A program made the position numbers and the translations under genes. The notes under the pieces were generated by a model. The model was given only the letters and a program-made list of their open reading frames with translations. It was not told where the DNA came from and ran no database searches. This document shows positions 14,925 through 23,578 of a stretch of DNA of 64,000 nucleotides, piece after piece (within the stretch, counting starts at the first letter, position 1; every line of letters starts with the position of its first letter). Source of the DNA: DASSQJ01 sp963726295 (GTDB lineage: Bacteria; Actinomycetota; Actinomycetes; Actinomycetales; Dermatophilaceae); NCBI GenBank assembly GCA_963726295.1, contig CAVSBW010000001.1, positions 558,001 through 622,000 of the forward strand. The letters are read 5' to 3'.

Positions 14925-17084
14925 GTGGCCACCGAGTCCAGTCCGCTGCGTCCCGTCATCGCCGCCGCAGCGGCCGAGTTCGAGAAGGCACGCGGCATTC
15001 GCACCGTCGGCGACCTGCTCGCGTTCTGGCCGCGCCGCTACCGCACCCGCGAGTCCGACCTCGGGGCCCTCGTGCCCGGCCAGTTCCTCGTGGCCGTGGC
15101 CGAGGTCAAGCAGGCGAGGGTGCGGCCGATGCAGAAGCGACGGGGCACCATGCTCGAGGCGGTCATCACCGACGGGCGCAACGACGTCGACATCACCTTC
15201 TTCCGGGCGGCCAAGGGCCACGAACGGGCATTGGTGCCCGGTGCCCGCGGGCTCTTCGCCGGCACGGTGGGCCGCTACGGGCACAAGCTCCAGCTCGCCC
15301 ACCCCGGCTACACGATGCTCGACGACTTCGACGCCGGGGACCGCAAGGACCTCATCCCCATCTACCGGCCGGTCGGCAAGCTCCACACGTGGACGGTCAC
15401 CGAGAGCGTCCGCCGGGTGCTCGACGTGCTCGACGACGTGCCCGACGTGCTCCCCGACGACGTGCGTGACCGGCGCGAGCTCGTCGGACGCACGGAGGCG
15501 CTGCGCGGCATCCACACCCCGGACTCGTGGGCCGAGGTCGAGCGTGCCCGGCGGCGGCTGCGCTACGAGGAGGCGTTCGTGCTGCAGGTGACGCTCGCCC
15601 AGCGCCGCCGAGCCGCCGCCGCGGACTCGACGCGGGCCCGGGCCGGCGTCCCCGACGGCCTGCTCGCCGCCTTCGACGCCCGGTTGCCCTTCGAGCTGAC
15701 CGCCGGCCAGCGCGAGGTGGGTGCGACGGTGGCGGACGAGATGGCCCGCGAGGTGCCGATGCACCGCCTGCTCCAGGGCGAGGTGGGGTCGGGCAAGACG
15801 GTGGTGGCCCTGCGGGCCATGCTCCAGGCCGTCGACAGCGGCGGGCAGGCGGCGCTGCTCGCCCCCACCGAGGTCCTCGCGGCGCAGCACCACGCCACGA
15901 TCACCCGGATGCTCGGCGACCTCGCCATGGGCGGGATGCTCGGCGGGGCCACCGAGGGCACTCGGGTCGCCCTGCTCACGGGCAGCCTCTCCACCGCCGC
16001 GCGCCGGGTGGCCCTGCTCCACGCCGCGAGCGGCGACGCCGGCATCGTCGTGGGCACCCACGCCCTGCTCCAGGAGAACGTCGACTTCCGCGACCTCGCG
16101 CTCGTGGTGGTCGACGAGCAGCACCGCTTCGGGGTCGAGCAGCGCGATGCCCTGCGGGGCAAGGGCGCCACGCCGCCGCACGTGCTCGTCATGACGGCGA
16201 CACCCATCCCGCGCACGGTCGCGATGACCGTCTTCGGCGACCTCGAGACCTCGACCCTGCGCGAGCTGCCCGCCGGACGAGCCCCGATCACCACCCACGT
16301 CGTGCCCGAGGACAAGCCGGGGTGGATGCCGCGCACGTGGGCACGGGTGGCCGAGGAGGTCGCCTCCGGGCGGCAGGCGTACGTCGTGTGCCCCCGCATC
16401 GGGGACGACGACGACCCCGACGAGGGCTCCGTCATCGCCGACGCCGACGAGGACGACGGTGCGGTGGCCCGTCCGCTCACGAGCGTCGTGGCGCTGCGCG
16501 AGCAGCTCGCCGAGGAGCCTGCGCTCGCGGGGCTGCGCCTCGAGGTGCTCCACGGCCGGCTGCCGGTGGAGGAGAAGGACGCCGTCATGGGCCGGTTCCA
16601 GCGCGGTGAGACCGACGTCCTCGTCTCGACGACCGTCATCGAGGTCGGTGTCGACGTGCCGAACGCCAGCGTCATGGTCGTCATGGACGCCGACCGCTTC
16701 GGGGTCTCCCAGCTGCACCAGCTGCGGGGACGCATCGGACGCGGCGGCCACCCGGGGCTCTGCCTGCTCGTCACCGGCACCGACGCGGAGCCGGCGCTCG
16801 ACCGCCTCGGGGCGGTGGCCGGCACCACCGACGGCTTCGAGCTGGCCCGCCTGGACCTCACCCAACGGCGCGAGGGCGACATCCTCGGTGCGGCCCAGCA
16901 CGGCCGGCGCACCCAGCTGGAGTTCCTCCACATCCTGGAGGACGAGGACGTCATCGCTGCTGCCCGCGAGGACGCCTTCGGGGTCGTCGACGGCGACCCC
17001 GACCTCGCCGCACACCCACTGCTCGCCGCGGCCGTGCAGGAACGGGTGGACGCCGAGCAGGCGGCCTACCTGGAGCGCGGCTGA
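14925..17084 (+). CDS. recG: ATP-dependent DNA helicase RecG
   Basis: RecG remodels stalled replication forks and Holliday junctions. The protein has 719 residues, in the normal range. The N-terminal wedge/OB region is followed by the helicase core: LLQGEVGSGKTVVALRAM (Walker A), LLAPTEVLAAQH, VVVDEQHRFGVEQR (DEQH box), MTATPIPRT, and VSTTVIEVGVDVPNASVMVVMDADRFG ending in HQLRGRIGRG. Between the two RecA-like lobes, about residues 490-516, is a very acidic loop (GDDDDPDEG ... DADEDDG). The GTG at 14925 starts right after the previous stop; the end overlaps rsmD by one base. Confidence 0.96.
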   Translation: MATESSPLRPVIAAAAAEFEKARGIRTVGDLLAFWPRRYRTRESDLGALVPGQFLVAVAEVKQARVRPMQKRRGTMLEAVITDGRNDVDITFFRAAKGHERALVPGARGLFAGTVGRYGHKLQLAHPGYTMLDDFDAGDRKDLIPIYRPVGKLHTWTVTESVRRVLDVLDDVPDVLPDDVRDRRELVGRTEALRGIHTPDSWAEVERARRRLRYEEAFVLQVTLAQRRRAAAADSTRARAGVPDGLLAAFDARLPFELTAGQREVGATVADEMAREVPMHRLLQGEVGSGKTVVALRAMLQAVDSGGQAALLAPTEVLAAQHHATITRMLGDLAMGGMLGGATEGTRVALLTGSLSTAARRVALLHAASGDAGIVVGTHALLQENVDFRDLALVVVDEQHRFGVEQRDALRGKGATPPHVLVMTATPIPRTVAMTVFGDLETSTLRELPAGRAPITTHVVPEDKPGWMPRTWARVAEEVASGRQAYVVCPRIGDDDDPDEGSVIADADEDDGAVARPLTSVVALREQLAEEPALAGLRLEVLHGRLPVEEKDAVMGRFQRGETDVLVSTTVIEVGVDVPNASVMVVMDADRFGVSQLHQLRGRIGRGGHPGLCLLVTGTDAEPALDRLGAVAGTTDGFELARLDLTQRREGDILGAAQHGRRTQLEFLHILEDEDVIAAAREDAFGVVDGDPDLAAHPLLAAAVQERVDAEQAAYLERG

Positions 17085-17650
17085 TGACGCGCGTCATCGC
17101 CGGCACCGCGGGCGGTCGGACGCTGCGCACCCCGCCGGGGTCGGGGACGCGCCCCACCAGCGACCGGGTGCGGGAGGCGCTCTTCTCGGCACTCGACGCC
17201 CGGGGGGCGGTCCGTGGGGTTCGGGTGATGGACCTCTACGCCGGCTCCGGCGCCCTGGGTATCGAGGCCGCCAGCCGCGGTGCCAGCGAGGTGGTCCTCG
17301 TCGAGTCCGACCGGAGGGCGGCCGACGTCGCCGCCCGCAACGCGCGCGATGTCGGGCTGGCGCAGGTGGCAGTGGCCCGGCGGGAGGTGCTCTCCCACCT
17401 GGCGGGCGGGACCGGCGGTGGCTACGGCCTCGTGCTCCTCGACCCGCCGTACGACGTCGGCGAGGCGGCCCTGGCCGCGGTGCTCGACCGCTTGGCCACG
17501 GGCTGGCTCGACGACGACGCCACGGTGGTGGTCGAGCGGTCGTCGCGCTCGCCCGAGCCGACGTGGCCCGCCGGGCTCGAGCGGGTGGGGCGACCCCGGC
17601 GCTACGGCGAGACCACGCTGTGGGTCGCGGAGGCGACACCGCGCGGCTGA
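17084..17650 (+). CDS. rsmD: 16S rRNA (guanine966-N2)-methyltransferase
   Basis: RsmD methylates G966 of 16S rRNA using S-adenosylmethionine. The 188-residue protein opens MTRVIAGTAGGRTL, has the TSDRVREALFSAL block, the SAM motif VMDLYAGSGALGIEAASRGA, and the catalytic DPPYDVGEAAL. The ATG at 17084 shares its A with the recG stop (TGATG). In related genomes rsmD is followed directly by coaD; here a hemerythrin-like gene intervenes. Confidence 0.94.
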   Translation: MTRVIAGTAGGRTLRTPPGSGTRPTSDRVREALFSALDARGAVRGVRVMDLYAGSGALGIEAASRGASEVVLVESDRRAADVAARNARDVGLAQVAVARREVLSHLAGGTGGGYGLVLLDPPYDVGEAALAAVLDRLATGWLDDDATVVVERSSRSPEPTWPAGLERVGRPRRYGETTLWVAEATPRG

Positions 17651-17741
17651 CCGCCGGCCCCCTGCCCTCCGGGCGAGGTGGGGTGTCGAAGGCCGACCCC
17701 GGGACCCGGGGGCCGACGGGGCCGGCTGACAGGATGGACCG

Positions 17742-18371
17742 ATGACCGACTACGAGATCCCACGCCCGACCAGCGGTGACGTCGTGGAGCGCATCCTTGA
17801 GGACCACCGCCTCTTCGAGGAGCTGCTCCGGGAGGCTCGGCGCACGGACACCGACCGGGACGCCGCCCGGCAGGCGCTCGCCGAGGTCCTCGTCGCCCAC
17901 GCGACCGCCGAGGAGGAGAAGGTGTACCCGACGCTGCGCCGTCGGGCCGAGGACGTCGGCGCTCACGAGGCCGAGCACGGCGAGGAGGAGCACGCCGAGA
18001 TCACCGAGGCGCTGCTCGCGTTCCTCCGTGCGCGGGGCACCGACACCCAGAAGTACGACGACGCGCTCGAGGAGCTCGCCACCGTCGTCAACCACCACTC
18101 GAACGAGGAGGAGCAGACCATCCTCAACCCGGCCCGCGAGGAGGTCGCCGAGGACGTGCGCCAGGACCTCGCCGTCGCCTGGCTCACCCGGCGCAACCAG
18201 CTGCTCGAGCAGGGCTGCGCCTCCGAGGACCAGGTCGCCACGCTGCTCGACCAGGCCGTCGAGGAGGGCACCCTCGCCCCGGAGGAGGCCCGGGAGGAGG
18301 CCGACGCGGTCAAGGCCGAGGCCAAGGAGCGGGCCGAGGAGATCGAGGACGCCGCGAAGAACGACGGCTGA
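17742..18371 (+). CDS. Hemerythrin-like (HHE cation-binding) protein
   Basis: A 209-residue protein with an N-terminal HHE four-helix domain. Candidate iron ligands are the His in ILEDHRLFEELL, the His and Glu in HATAEEEKVYP, the His residues in GAHEAEHGEEEH and the HH in VVNHHSNEEEQTI. After about residue 145 a second, highly charged helical segment follows, ending in AEAKERAEEIEDAAK, likely coiled coil. Such proteins bind di-iron and may sense or scavenge oxygen or oxidants; the role here is unknown. ATG at 17742 lies 6 bases after CAGGAT and has no clear ribosome binding site. It sits between rsmD and coaD, normally neighbours. Confidence 0.83.
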   Translation: MTDYEIPRPTSGDVVERILEDHRLFEELLREARRTDTDRDAARQALAEVLVAHATAEEEKVYPTLRRRAEDVGAHEAEHGEEEHAEITEALLAFLRARGTDTQKYDDALEELATVVNHHSNEEEQTILNPAREEVAEDVRQDLAVAWLTRRNQLLEQGCASEDQVATLLDQAVEEGTLAPEEAREEADAVKAEAKERAEEIEDAAKNDG

Positions 18372-18402
18372 GCCGGGCGGGGTGCACCGGACTCCCGGAC
18401 GG

Positions 18403-18408
18403 TAGGTT
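18403..18408 (+). promoter_or_regulatory. -10 element of coaD
   Basis: TAGGTT lies 7 bases before the GTG at 18416, with no ribosome binding site, so the coaD mRNA is probably leaderless. Confidence 0.45.
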
Positions 18409-18415
18409 GGCGCGC

Positions 18416-18922
18416 GTGAGCGAGCGCGTGCGCCGGGCCGTGTGCCCGGGTTCCTACGACCCCGTCACCGGGGGTCACCTCGACGTCGTGCGGCGGGCCG
18501 CCGCGCTGTACGACGAGGTCGTCGTCGCGGTGCTCCACAACCCCGCCAAGCAGGGCACCTTCGCCCCCGACGAGCGGGTGGCGATGGTCGAGCGTGCCGT
18601 GGGCGCGCTGGGCGTCTCGGGGTCGGTCCGGGTCGAGGCCTTCGGCGGACGGCTGCTCGTCGACGTGTGCCGAGACGTCGGGGCCGACGTCGTCGTCAAG
18701 GGCCTGCGCGGGGGTGACGACTTCGCCTACGAGCTGCCGATGGCGCTGATGAACCGCCACCTCACCGGTGTCGAGACCGTCTTCCTGCCGGGCGCGCCCG
18801 ACCTCGAGCACGTGTCGAGCTCACTGGTGAAGGAGGTCGTGCGCTACGGCGGGGACGTCACCGGCCTGGTCCCCGACGAGGTCCGCGACGCCCTCGTCAC
18901 GCGGCTGCGTGGCGACGGCTGA
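18416..18922 (+). CDS. coaD: Pantetheine-phosphate adenylyltransferase
   Basis: CoaD transfers AMP from ATP to 4'-phosphopantetheine, the penultimate step of coenzyme A synthesis. The 168-residue length is normal. Motifs are VCPGSYDPVTGGHLDVV (the TxGH nucleotide-binding signature), VVVKGLRGGDDFAYELPMALMNRHL, and EHVSSSLVKEVVRYGGDV. I chose the GTG at 18416, because a -10 hexamer precedes it and the extra three codons to the TTG at 18407 overlap that hexamer. The 3' end overlaps the next gene by 14 bases. Confidence 0.95.
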   Translation: MSERVRRAVCPGSYDPVTGGHLDVVRRAAALYDEVVVAVLHNPAKQGTFAPDERVAMVERAVGALGVSGSVRVEAFGGRLLVDVCRDVGADVVVKGLRGGDDFAYELPMALMNRHLTGVETVFLPGAPDLEHVSSSLVKEVVRYGGDVTGLVPDEVRDALVTRLRGDG

Positions 18923-20993
18923 GGCCCCACCCGCGGAGCAGCGCACCGGGCACCGGCGCACCGCGGGCTTCCGGCCCGACATCGAGGGCCTGCGAGCCCT
19001 CGCCGTCACCCTCGTGCTCGTCTACCACGCGGGGCTGCCGGTCCGCGCCGGCTTCATCGGCGTCGACGTCTTCTTCGTCATCTCCGGCTTCCTCATCACC
19101 GGGCTGCTCCTCACCGAGCTCGAGCGGACCGGTCGGGTCTCGTGGCTGCACTTCGTCGGGCGTCGCATCCGCCGGTTGCTGCCCGCGGCGGTCCTCGTGC
19201 TCGTCGTGGTCTGCGCGGTGGCCTTCGTCGTGGTCCCCGGTCTGCGGCGCCGCGAGGTCGGGTACGACGTCATGGCCGCCGCCACGTACGTCGTCAACTG
19301 GGTGCTGGCCCGCCGCGAGGTCGACTACCTCGCCAGCGACGCCAGCCCGTCGCCCGTGCAGCACTACTGGTCGCTGTCGGTCGAGGAGCAGTTCTACGTC
19401 GTCTGGCCGCTGCTCCTCATCGTGCTCGCCCTCCTCGTGCGGCGCCCCTCCCGCCGCGTCGTGGGTGGGGCTCTCGGTGGGCTCGTCGCGGCGTCGTTCG
19501 CGTGGTCCGTGTACGCCTCCCACGTCACCCCCCGCGAGTCGTTCTTCACCACGACGACCCGCATCTGGGAGCTCGGGATCGGGGCGCTGCTCGCCGTCTG
19601 GCTCACCGGGCGTCCGCGACCGCAGCGGCCGGCTCGCGGGGCGGCGCTCGCGGGCTGGGTCGGGCTCGGCGCCGTCGTCGCGGTGGGGGTGGCCCTGCCC
19701 ACCGGTATCGAGTGGCCGAGCGCGTGGGCGCTGCTCCCGACCGTGCCCACGGCCCTGGTCATCTGGGCCGGGTGGCAGTGCGGCTCCGGCGGCCCGGCCC
19801 GGCTCCTCGGGACGCGGCCGCTGGTGTGGGTCGGTGGCCTCTCGTACTCGATCTACCTGTGGCACTGGCCGGCGATCGTCCTCGGCGAGTGGGTCGTGCT
19901 GCGCGTCACGGGGGAGCAGCCCCCCTCGTGGCTCCCGGTGGTTCTCGCCGTGGCCTCGGTGGGTCCCGCGTGGCTGTCGTGGCGCTACGTCGAGTCGCCC
20001 ATCCACCACGGAGCCTGGCTTCGCGGCCGCCCCCGCGCCGTACTCGCCGCGGGGCTCGCCCTGTCCGCCGTGGGCGTCCTCGCGGCGGTTCCGCTGCTTG
20101 CGCTGCGCTCGCCCTTCGTCACCGAGCCACCGGGCGGAACGGTCCCCGCGCTGACCTCACTGGGCGCGGCCACCGTCGTGCCCGGCCGGCCCGCGGGCGC
20201 CGACGACCCCGGCTGGGTGACCCCCGACCCGCTCGTCTCGGGGGAGGACCGGCCGGCCGCGGACGTCGACCGCTGCCAGGTGTCGCAGGCCGCGAGCGAC
20301 CCGGTGGAGTGCACCTTCGGCGACCCACGGGGACGCGTGACCGTGGCCCTGGTCGGCGACTCGAAGGCGATGCAGTGGCTCCCGGCCCTCCAGGCGGCCG
20401 GCCGTGACCGCGGCTGGCGGATCGTCACGTACGGGAAGTCCTCGTGCGCCTTCTCGGCCTCTGCCGCGGCCCTCGCGGGTGATCCCTACCCGGAGTGCGA
20501 CGCGTGGAGCAGCGCGGTGCTGGAGGCACTCCGGGCGGAGCGGCCGGAGGTCGTCGTCACCTCCGGCGTCGCGGACGTCGCCATGGACGGCGAGGGGACT
20601 GCGCCCGAACCGCTCGTCGAGGGGTACGCCGCGCAGTGGCGCTCACTCGTGGACGACGGCGTCCCGGTCGTCGTCGTCGGCGACAGCCCCGTCTCGCCCG
20701 ACGACCTCGACGTCTGCGCGGCGTGGCACCCCCGCGACCTCGACGTCTGCTCGTTCCCGGTGGGCCCCGCGGTCGACGAGAGCGGCCTCCCGGTGCAGCG
20801 CGAGGCGGCGGCGGCCGCCGGCGCCGGTGTGCACCTCGTCGACCTCACCCCGTGGATCTGCCCGGACGGACGCTGCCCGGTCGTCATCGGGCACGTCGCG
20901 GTGCACCGGCCCGGTGACCACGTGACGGCCACGTACGCGGCGACCCTGGCTCCCCGACTGGGTGAGGCCGTCGAGGCCGCACTGCGGCCCTGA
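18909..20993 (+). CDS. AT3-SGNH membrane acyltransferase (OafA/YrhL type)
   Basis: A 694-residue integral membrane acyltransferase. Residues about 20-390 form the acyltransferase-3 domain with ten or so helices: GLRALAVTLVLVYHAG, GVDVFFVISGFLITG, WSLSVEEQFYVVWP. Residues from about 470 form an external SGNH hydrolase-like domain with the serine block VALVGDSKAMQW, VVVTSGVAD and a terminal PGDHVT. Proteins of this kind O-acetylate surface polysaccharides or peptidoglycan: the membrane part moves the acyl group, the SGNH part transfers it. The GTG start lies inside coaD. The true acceptor is unknown. Confidence 0.88.
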   Translation: MATAEAPPAEQRTGHRRTAGFRPDIEGLRALAVTLVLVYHAGLPVRAGFIGVDVFFVISGFLITGLLLTELERTGRVSWLHFVGRRIRRLLPAAVLVLVVVCAVAFVVVPGLRRREVGYDVMAAATYVVNWVLARREVDYLASDASPSPVQHYWSLSVEEQFYVVWPLLLIVLALLVRRPSRRVVGGALGGLVAASFAWSVYASHVTPRESFFTTTTRIWELGIGALLAVWLTGRPRPQRPARGAALAGWVGLGAVVAVGVALPTGIEWPSAWALLPTVPTALVIWAGWQCGSGGPARLLGTRPLVWVGGLSYSIYLWHWPAIVLGEWVVLRVTGEQPPSWLPVVLAVASVGPAWLSWRYVESPIHHGAWLRGRPRAVLAAGLALSAVGVLAAVPLLALRSPFVTEPPGGTVPALTSLGAATVVPGRPAGADDPGWVTPDPLVSGEDRPAADVDRCQVSQAASDPVECTFGDPRGRVTVALVGDSKAMQWLPALQAAGRDRGWRIVTYGKSSCAFSASAAALAGDPYPECDAWSSAVLEALRAERPEVVVTSGVADVAMDGEGTAPEPLVEGYAAQWRSLVDDGVPVVVVGDSPVSPDDLDVCAAWHPRDLDVCSFPVGPAVDESGLPVQREAAAAAGAGVHLVDLTPWICPDGRCPVVIGHVAVHRPGDHVTATYAATLAPRLGEAVEAALRP

Positions 20994-21019
20994 CCTGCCC
21001 GACCGCCGCCGCGGTCGTT

Positions 21020-21048
21020 TTGGGCAAACCACGAGTGCCCGGTAGCCT
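21020..21048 (+). promoter_or_regulatory. Promoter of the yceD-rpmF-rnc-mutM operon
   Basis: TTGGGC (21020-21025) and TAGCCT (21043-21048) are separated by exactly 17 bases, a good vegetative promoter. It gives a leader of about 55 bases before the ATG at 21109. Confidence 0.6.
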
Positions 21049-21108
21049 TGACCCTCGGTCTGCGTCCGCGTGGCGTGGCCGAACCATCCCTGACCAACCA
21101 CGAAGGCC

Positions 21109-21687
21109 ATGACTCACCCCGACCCCCGGTCCCCGTACGTGCTGGACACCAAGCTCGTCGGACGCCGGCCCGGGACGATGCACGAGCTGGAGCGGGAGGT
21201 CGGGTCGCCGAGCGATCTCGGCACCGACGTCATCGGCGTCGAGGAGGGAGCTCCGCTCCACCTCGACGTGCGGATGGAGTCGGTGGTCGAGGGCGTGCTC
21301 GTCACCGGTTCGGTCCGCGGTGCGGCGACCGGCGCCTGCGTGCGGTGCCTGGACCCGGTGACGGTGGACGTCGGCGGGACCTTCCAGGAGCTGTTCGTTC
21401 ACGCCGATCGGCACGTCCACCACCGCGAGGTGGGGGACGAGGACGCCGACGAGGAGCACCTCATCGAGGAAGGCCTGATCGACCTCGAGCCGGTGCTCCG
21501 GGACACGGTGGTGCCTGCACTGCCGTTCCAGCCGGTGTGCCGGCCCGACTGCCCCGGGCTGTGCTCCGAGTGCGGCCAACCGCTCGCGGAGGACCCGGAG
21601 CATCGGCACGAGACGATCGACCCCCGGTGGGCGGCGCTCTCGGCCCTGGCCGAGGACTCGCCCCCGACGACAGAGAAGAGGACCTGA
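21109..21687 (+). CDS. yceD: DUF177 / YceD family protein
   Basis: A 192-residue DUF177 protein, the family member that stands before rpmF in most bacteria and is thought to act in large-subunit rRNA or ribosome assembly. The middle has TGACVRCLDPVTVDVGGTFQELF and the C-terminal half CRPDCPGLCSECGQPLAEDPEH, whose cysteines look like a small zinc site. ATG at 21109 gives the usual start. The rpmF GTG follows after one base, so the two are coupled. Confidence 0.9.
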   Translation: MTHPDPRSPYVLDTKLVGRRPGTMHELEREVGSPSDLGTDVIGVEEGAPLHLDVRMESVVEGVLVTGSVRGAATGACVRCLDPVTVDVGGTFQELFVHADRHVHHREVGDEDADEEHLIEEGLIDLEPVLRDTVVPALPFQPVCRPDCPGLCSECGQPLAEDPEHRHETIDPRWAALSALAEDSPPTTEKRT

Positions 21688-21688
21688 C

Positions 21689-21883
21689 GTGGCCGTTCCG
21701 AAGCGGAAGATGTCGCGCTCCAACACCCGCTCGCGCCGCGCCAACTGGAAGGCGACGGCGGTCGCCACGACGACCTGCCCGCAGTGCAAGTCGCCGACCC
21801 AGCCGCACACCGCGTGCCCCTCCTGCGGCACCTACAAGGGTCGCCACTACGGGGCGGCCGAGCGCTCCGAGCACCAGGGCTGA
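21689..21883 (+). CDS. rpmF: 50S ribosomal protein L32
   Basis: A 64-residue L32: AVPKRKMSRSNTRSRRANWK at the N-terminus, then the zinc ribbon TTCPQCKSPTQPHTACPSCG and YKGR. All four cysteines are present, so this is the zinc-binding form. GTG at 21689 lies next to the yceD stop; rnc follows after 11 bases. Confidence 0.96.
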   Translation: MAVPKRKMSRSNTRSRRANWKATAVATTTCPQCKSPTQPHTACPSCGTYKGRHYGAAERSEHQG

Positions 21884-21894
21884 GCCCCGGCGCC

Positions 21895-22710
21895 ATGGGG
21901 AAGGGGTCGGCCGCGGCCGACGAGCTCACCCCCCTGCGCCCCGTCGCCGAGCTGTGCCGGCACCTCGAGGAGGTCACCGGCGCGGACATCGACCAGGCGC
22001 TGCTCCAGCGTGCCCTGACGCACCGGTCGTACGCCTACGAGGCCGGTGGCGTCCCCCACAACGAGCGGCTGGAGTTCCTCGGCGACTCCGTGCTCGGGCT
22101 CGTCGTCACGACGACGCTCTACGTGACCCACCCCGAGACCAGCGAGGGCCAGCTCGCCAAGCTGCGCGCGGCAGTCGTCAACATGCGGGCCCTGGCCGAC
22201 GTCGGGCGAACGCTCGGGCTCGGTGACCACGTCTTCCTCGGGCGCGGCGAGGAGACCACCGGGGGCCGCGACAAGGACTCGATCCTGGCCGACACGGTCG
22301 AGGCCGTCATCGGCGCGGTCTACTCGTGCGCCGGCATCGACGCGGCGACCGAGCTGGTCCACCACCTCGTGGACCCGCTGCTGGCCCAGTCGGCGACCCT
22401 GGGCGCCGGACTCGACTGGAAGACCAGCCTCCAGGAGATCGCCTCGCGCCATGCCCTCGGCGCTCCCGACTACGCCGTGAGCGAGGACGGCCCCGAGCAC
22501 GCCAAGTGGTTCGAGGCCGAGGTCAGCCTCTGTGGCGAGGTCCTGGGGCGCGGCTCGGGTCGCACGAAGAAGGTGGCCGAGCAGGAGGCCGCGGCGCTGG
22601 CCTGGACGGCCGTCCGCGACATCCACGAGGGACCCGTCGTCGAGGCCGAGGAGGCCCGCGCCCCCGAGGGGGACGCCGACGACACCGGCGACGACGCCGA
22701 GAGTGCCTGA
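21895..22710 (+). CDS. rnc: Ribonuclease III
   Basis: RNase III cuts double-stranded RNA in rRNA and mRNA processing. The 271-residue protein has the signature NERLEFLGDSVLGLVV (about residues 55-70), the second metal-binding acidic block DTVEAVIGAVY, and a C-terminal double-stranded RNA-binding domain (WKTSLQEIASRH ... SGRTKKVAEQEAAALAW). A 40-residue acidic tail follows, longer than in E. coli. The ATG at 21895 has only weak upstream signals; the next in-frame choices would cut the fold. It overlaps mutM by 8 bases. Confidence 0.95.
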   Translation: MGKGSAAADELTPLRPVAELCRHLEEVTGADIDQALLQRALTHRSYAYEAGGVPHNERLEFLGDSVLGLVVTTTLYVTHPETSEGQLAKLRAAVVNMRALADVGRTLGLGDHVFLGRGEETTGGRDKDSILADTVEAVIGAVYSCAGIDAATELVHHLVDPLLAQSATLGAGLDWKTSLQEIASRHALGAPDYAVSEDGPEHAKWFEAEVSLCGEVLGRGSGRTKKVAEQEAAALAWTAVRDIHEGPVVEAEEARAPEGDADDTGDDAESA

Positions 22711-23578
22711 GCTCCCCGAGGTCGAGGTCGTCCGTCGCGGCCTGGCCGCCCACGTGGAGGGGCGCACGCTGCGCGACGTCGAGCTGCGCGGACACCGGGT
22801 GGCCCGGCGCCACCTGCCAGGGCCGACCGACCTCGCCGACCGTCTCGCCGGCCGGCGGGTCGCCGCGGTCCGGCGCCGCGGGAAGTACCTCTGGTGGGAC
22901 CTCGACCACGACCTCGGGCTGCTGCTGCACCTGGGCATGAGCGGCCAGCTGCTCGTGGAGGACGCCGGTGCCCCGGACGAGAAGCACCTCCACGCGCGGT
23001 TCCGGTTCGCCGACGACGGTCCCGAGCTGCGGTTCGTCGACCAGCGGACCTTCGGTGGCCTGGCCCTGAGCGACCTCGGGCCCGAGGGCGTGCCGGTGGC
23101 CATCGCCCACATCGCCCCGGACCCGCTGGAGCCGGCGTTCGACCGCGACGCCGTCGTCCGGCGGGCCAAGCGCAGCGACAGCGGCATCAAGCGGATGCTG
23201 CTCAACCAGTCGGTCGTGTCCGGCATCGGCAACATCTACGCCGACGAGGCCCTGTGGCGCGCCGGCGTGCACGGGGAGCGCCCCGCCAGTGCGCTGACCC
23301 GGCCGCGGATCGCGGCCGTGCTCGACCACGCCACCGACGTCATGCGCGAGGCGCTCGGTGAGGGCGGCACGAGCTTCGACGCGCTCTACGTCAACGTCAA
23401 CGGCGCCTCCGGGTACTTCGACCGCTCGCTGGCGGCCTACGGGCAGGCCGGGCGTCCGTGCCGGCGCTGCGGCACGCCCATCCGCCGTGAGCAGTTCATG
23501 AACCGCGGCTCGTTCTCGTGCCCCCGGTGCCAGCCCCGTCCCCGCCGGCTCAGGGCATCGGCAGGTCCTTCAGCCTGA
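22703..23578 (+). CDS. mutM: Formamidopyrimidine-DNA glycosylase
   Basis: MutM (Fpg) removes 8-oxoguanine and ring-opened purines from DNA. The 291-residue protein starts VPELPEVEVVRRGL; after Met removal the N-terminal proline is the catalytic nucleophile and Glu is next to it. It has the RRRGKYLWW lysine, the helix-two-turn-helix SGIGNIYADEALW, and the C-terminal zinc finger CRRCG ... CPRC. The GTG at 22703 overlaps the rnc end (GTGCCTGA) and is fixed by the required PELPEV N-terminus. Its 3' end overlaps a convergent gene by 29 bases. Confidence 0.95.
   Translation: MPELPEVEVVRRGLAAHVEGRTLRDVELRGHRVARRHLPGPTDLADRLAGRRVAAVRRRGKYLWWDLDHDLGLLLHLGMSGQLLVEDAGAPDEKHLHARFRFADDGPELRFVDQRTFGGLALSDLGPEGVPVAIAHIAPDPLEPAFDRDAVVRRAKRSDSGIKRMLLNQSVVSGIGNIYADEALWRAGVHGERPASALTRPRIAAVLDHATDVMREALGEGGTSFDALYVNVNGASGYFDRSLAAYGQAGRPCRRCGTPIRREQFMNRGSFSCPRCQPRPRRLRASAGPSA

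Noticed and set aside
12894..17015. Very long minus-strand ORF of 1373 codons
   Set aside because: It lies antisense to the FakA-like gene and recG; only its last 65 codons are real (rpmB). The rest is GC-skewed shadow sequence without motifs.
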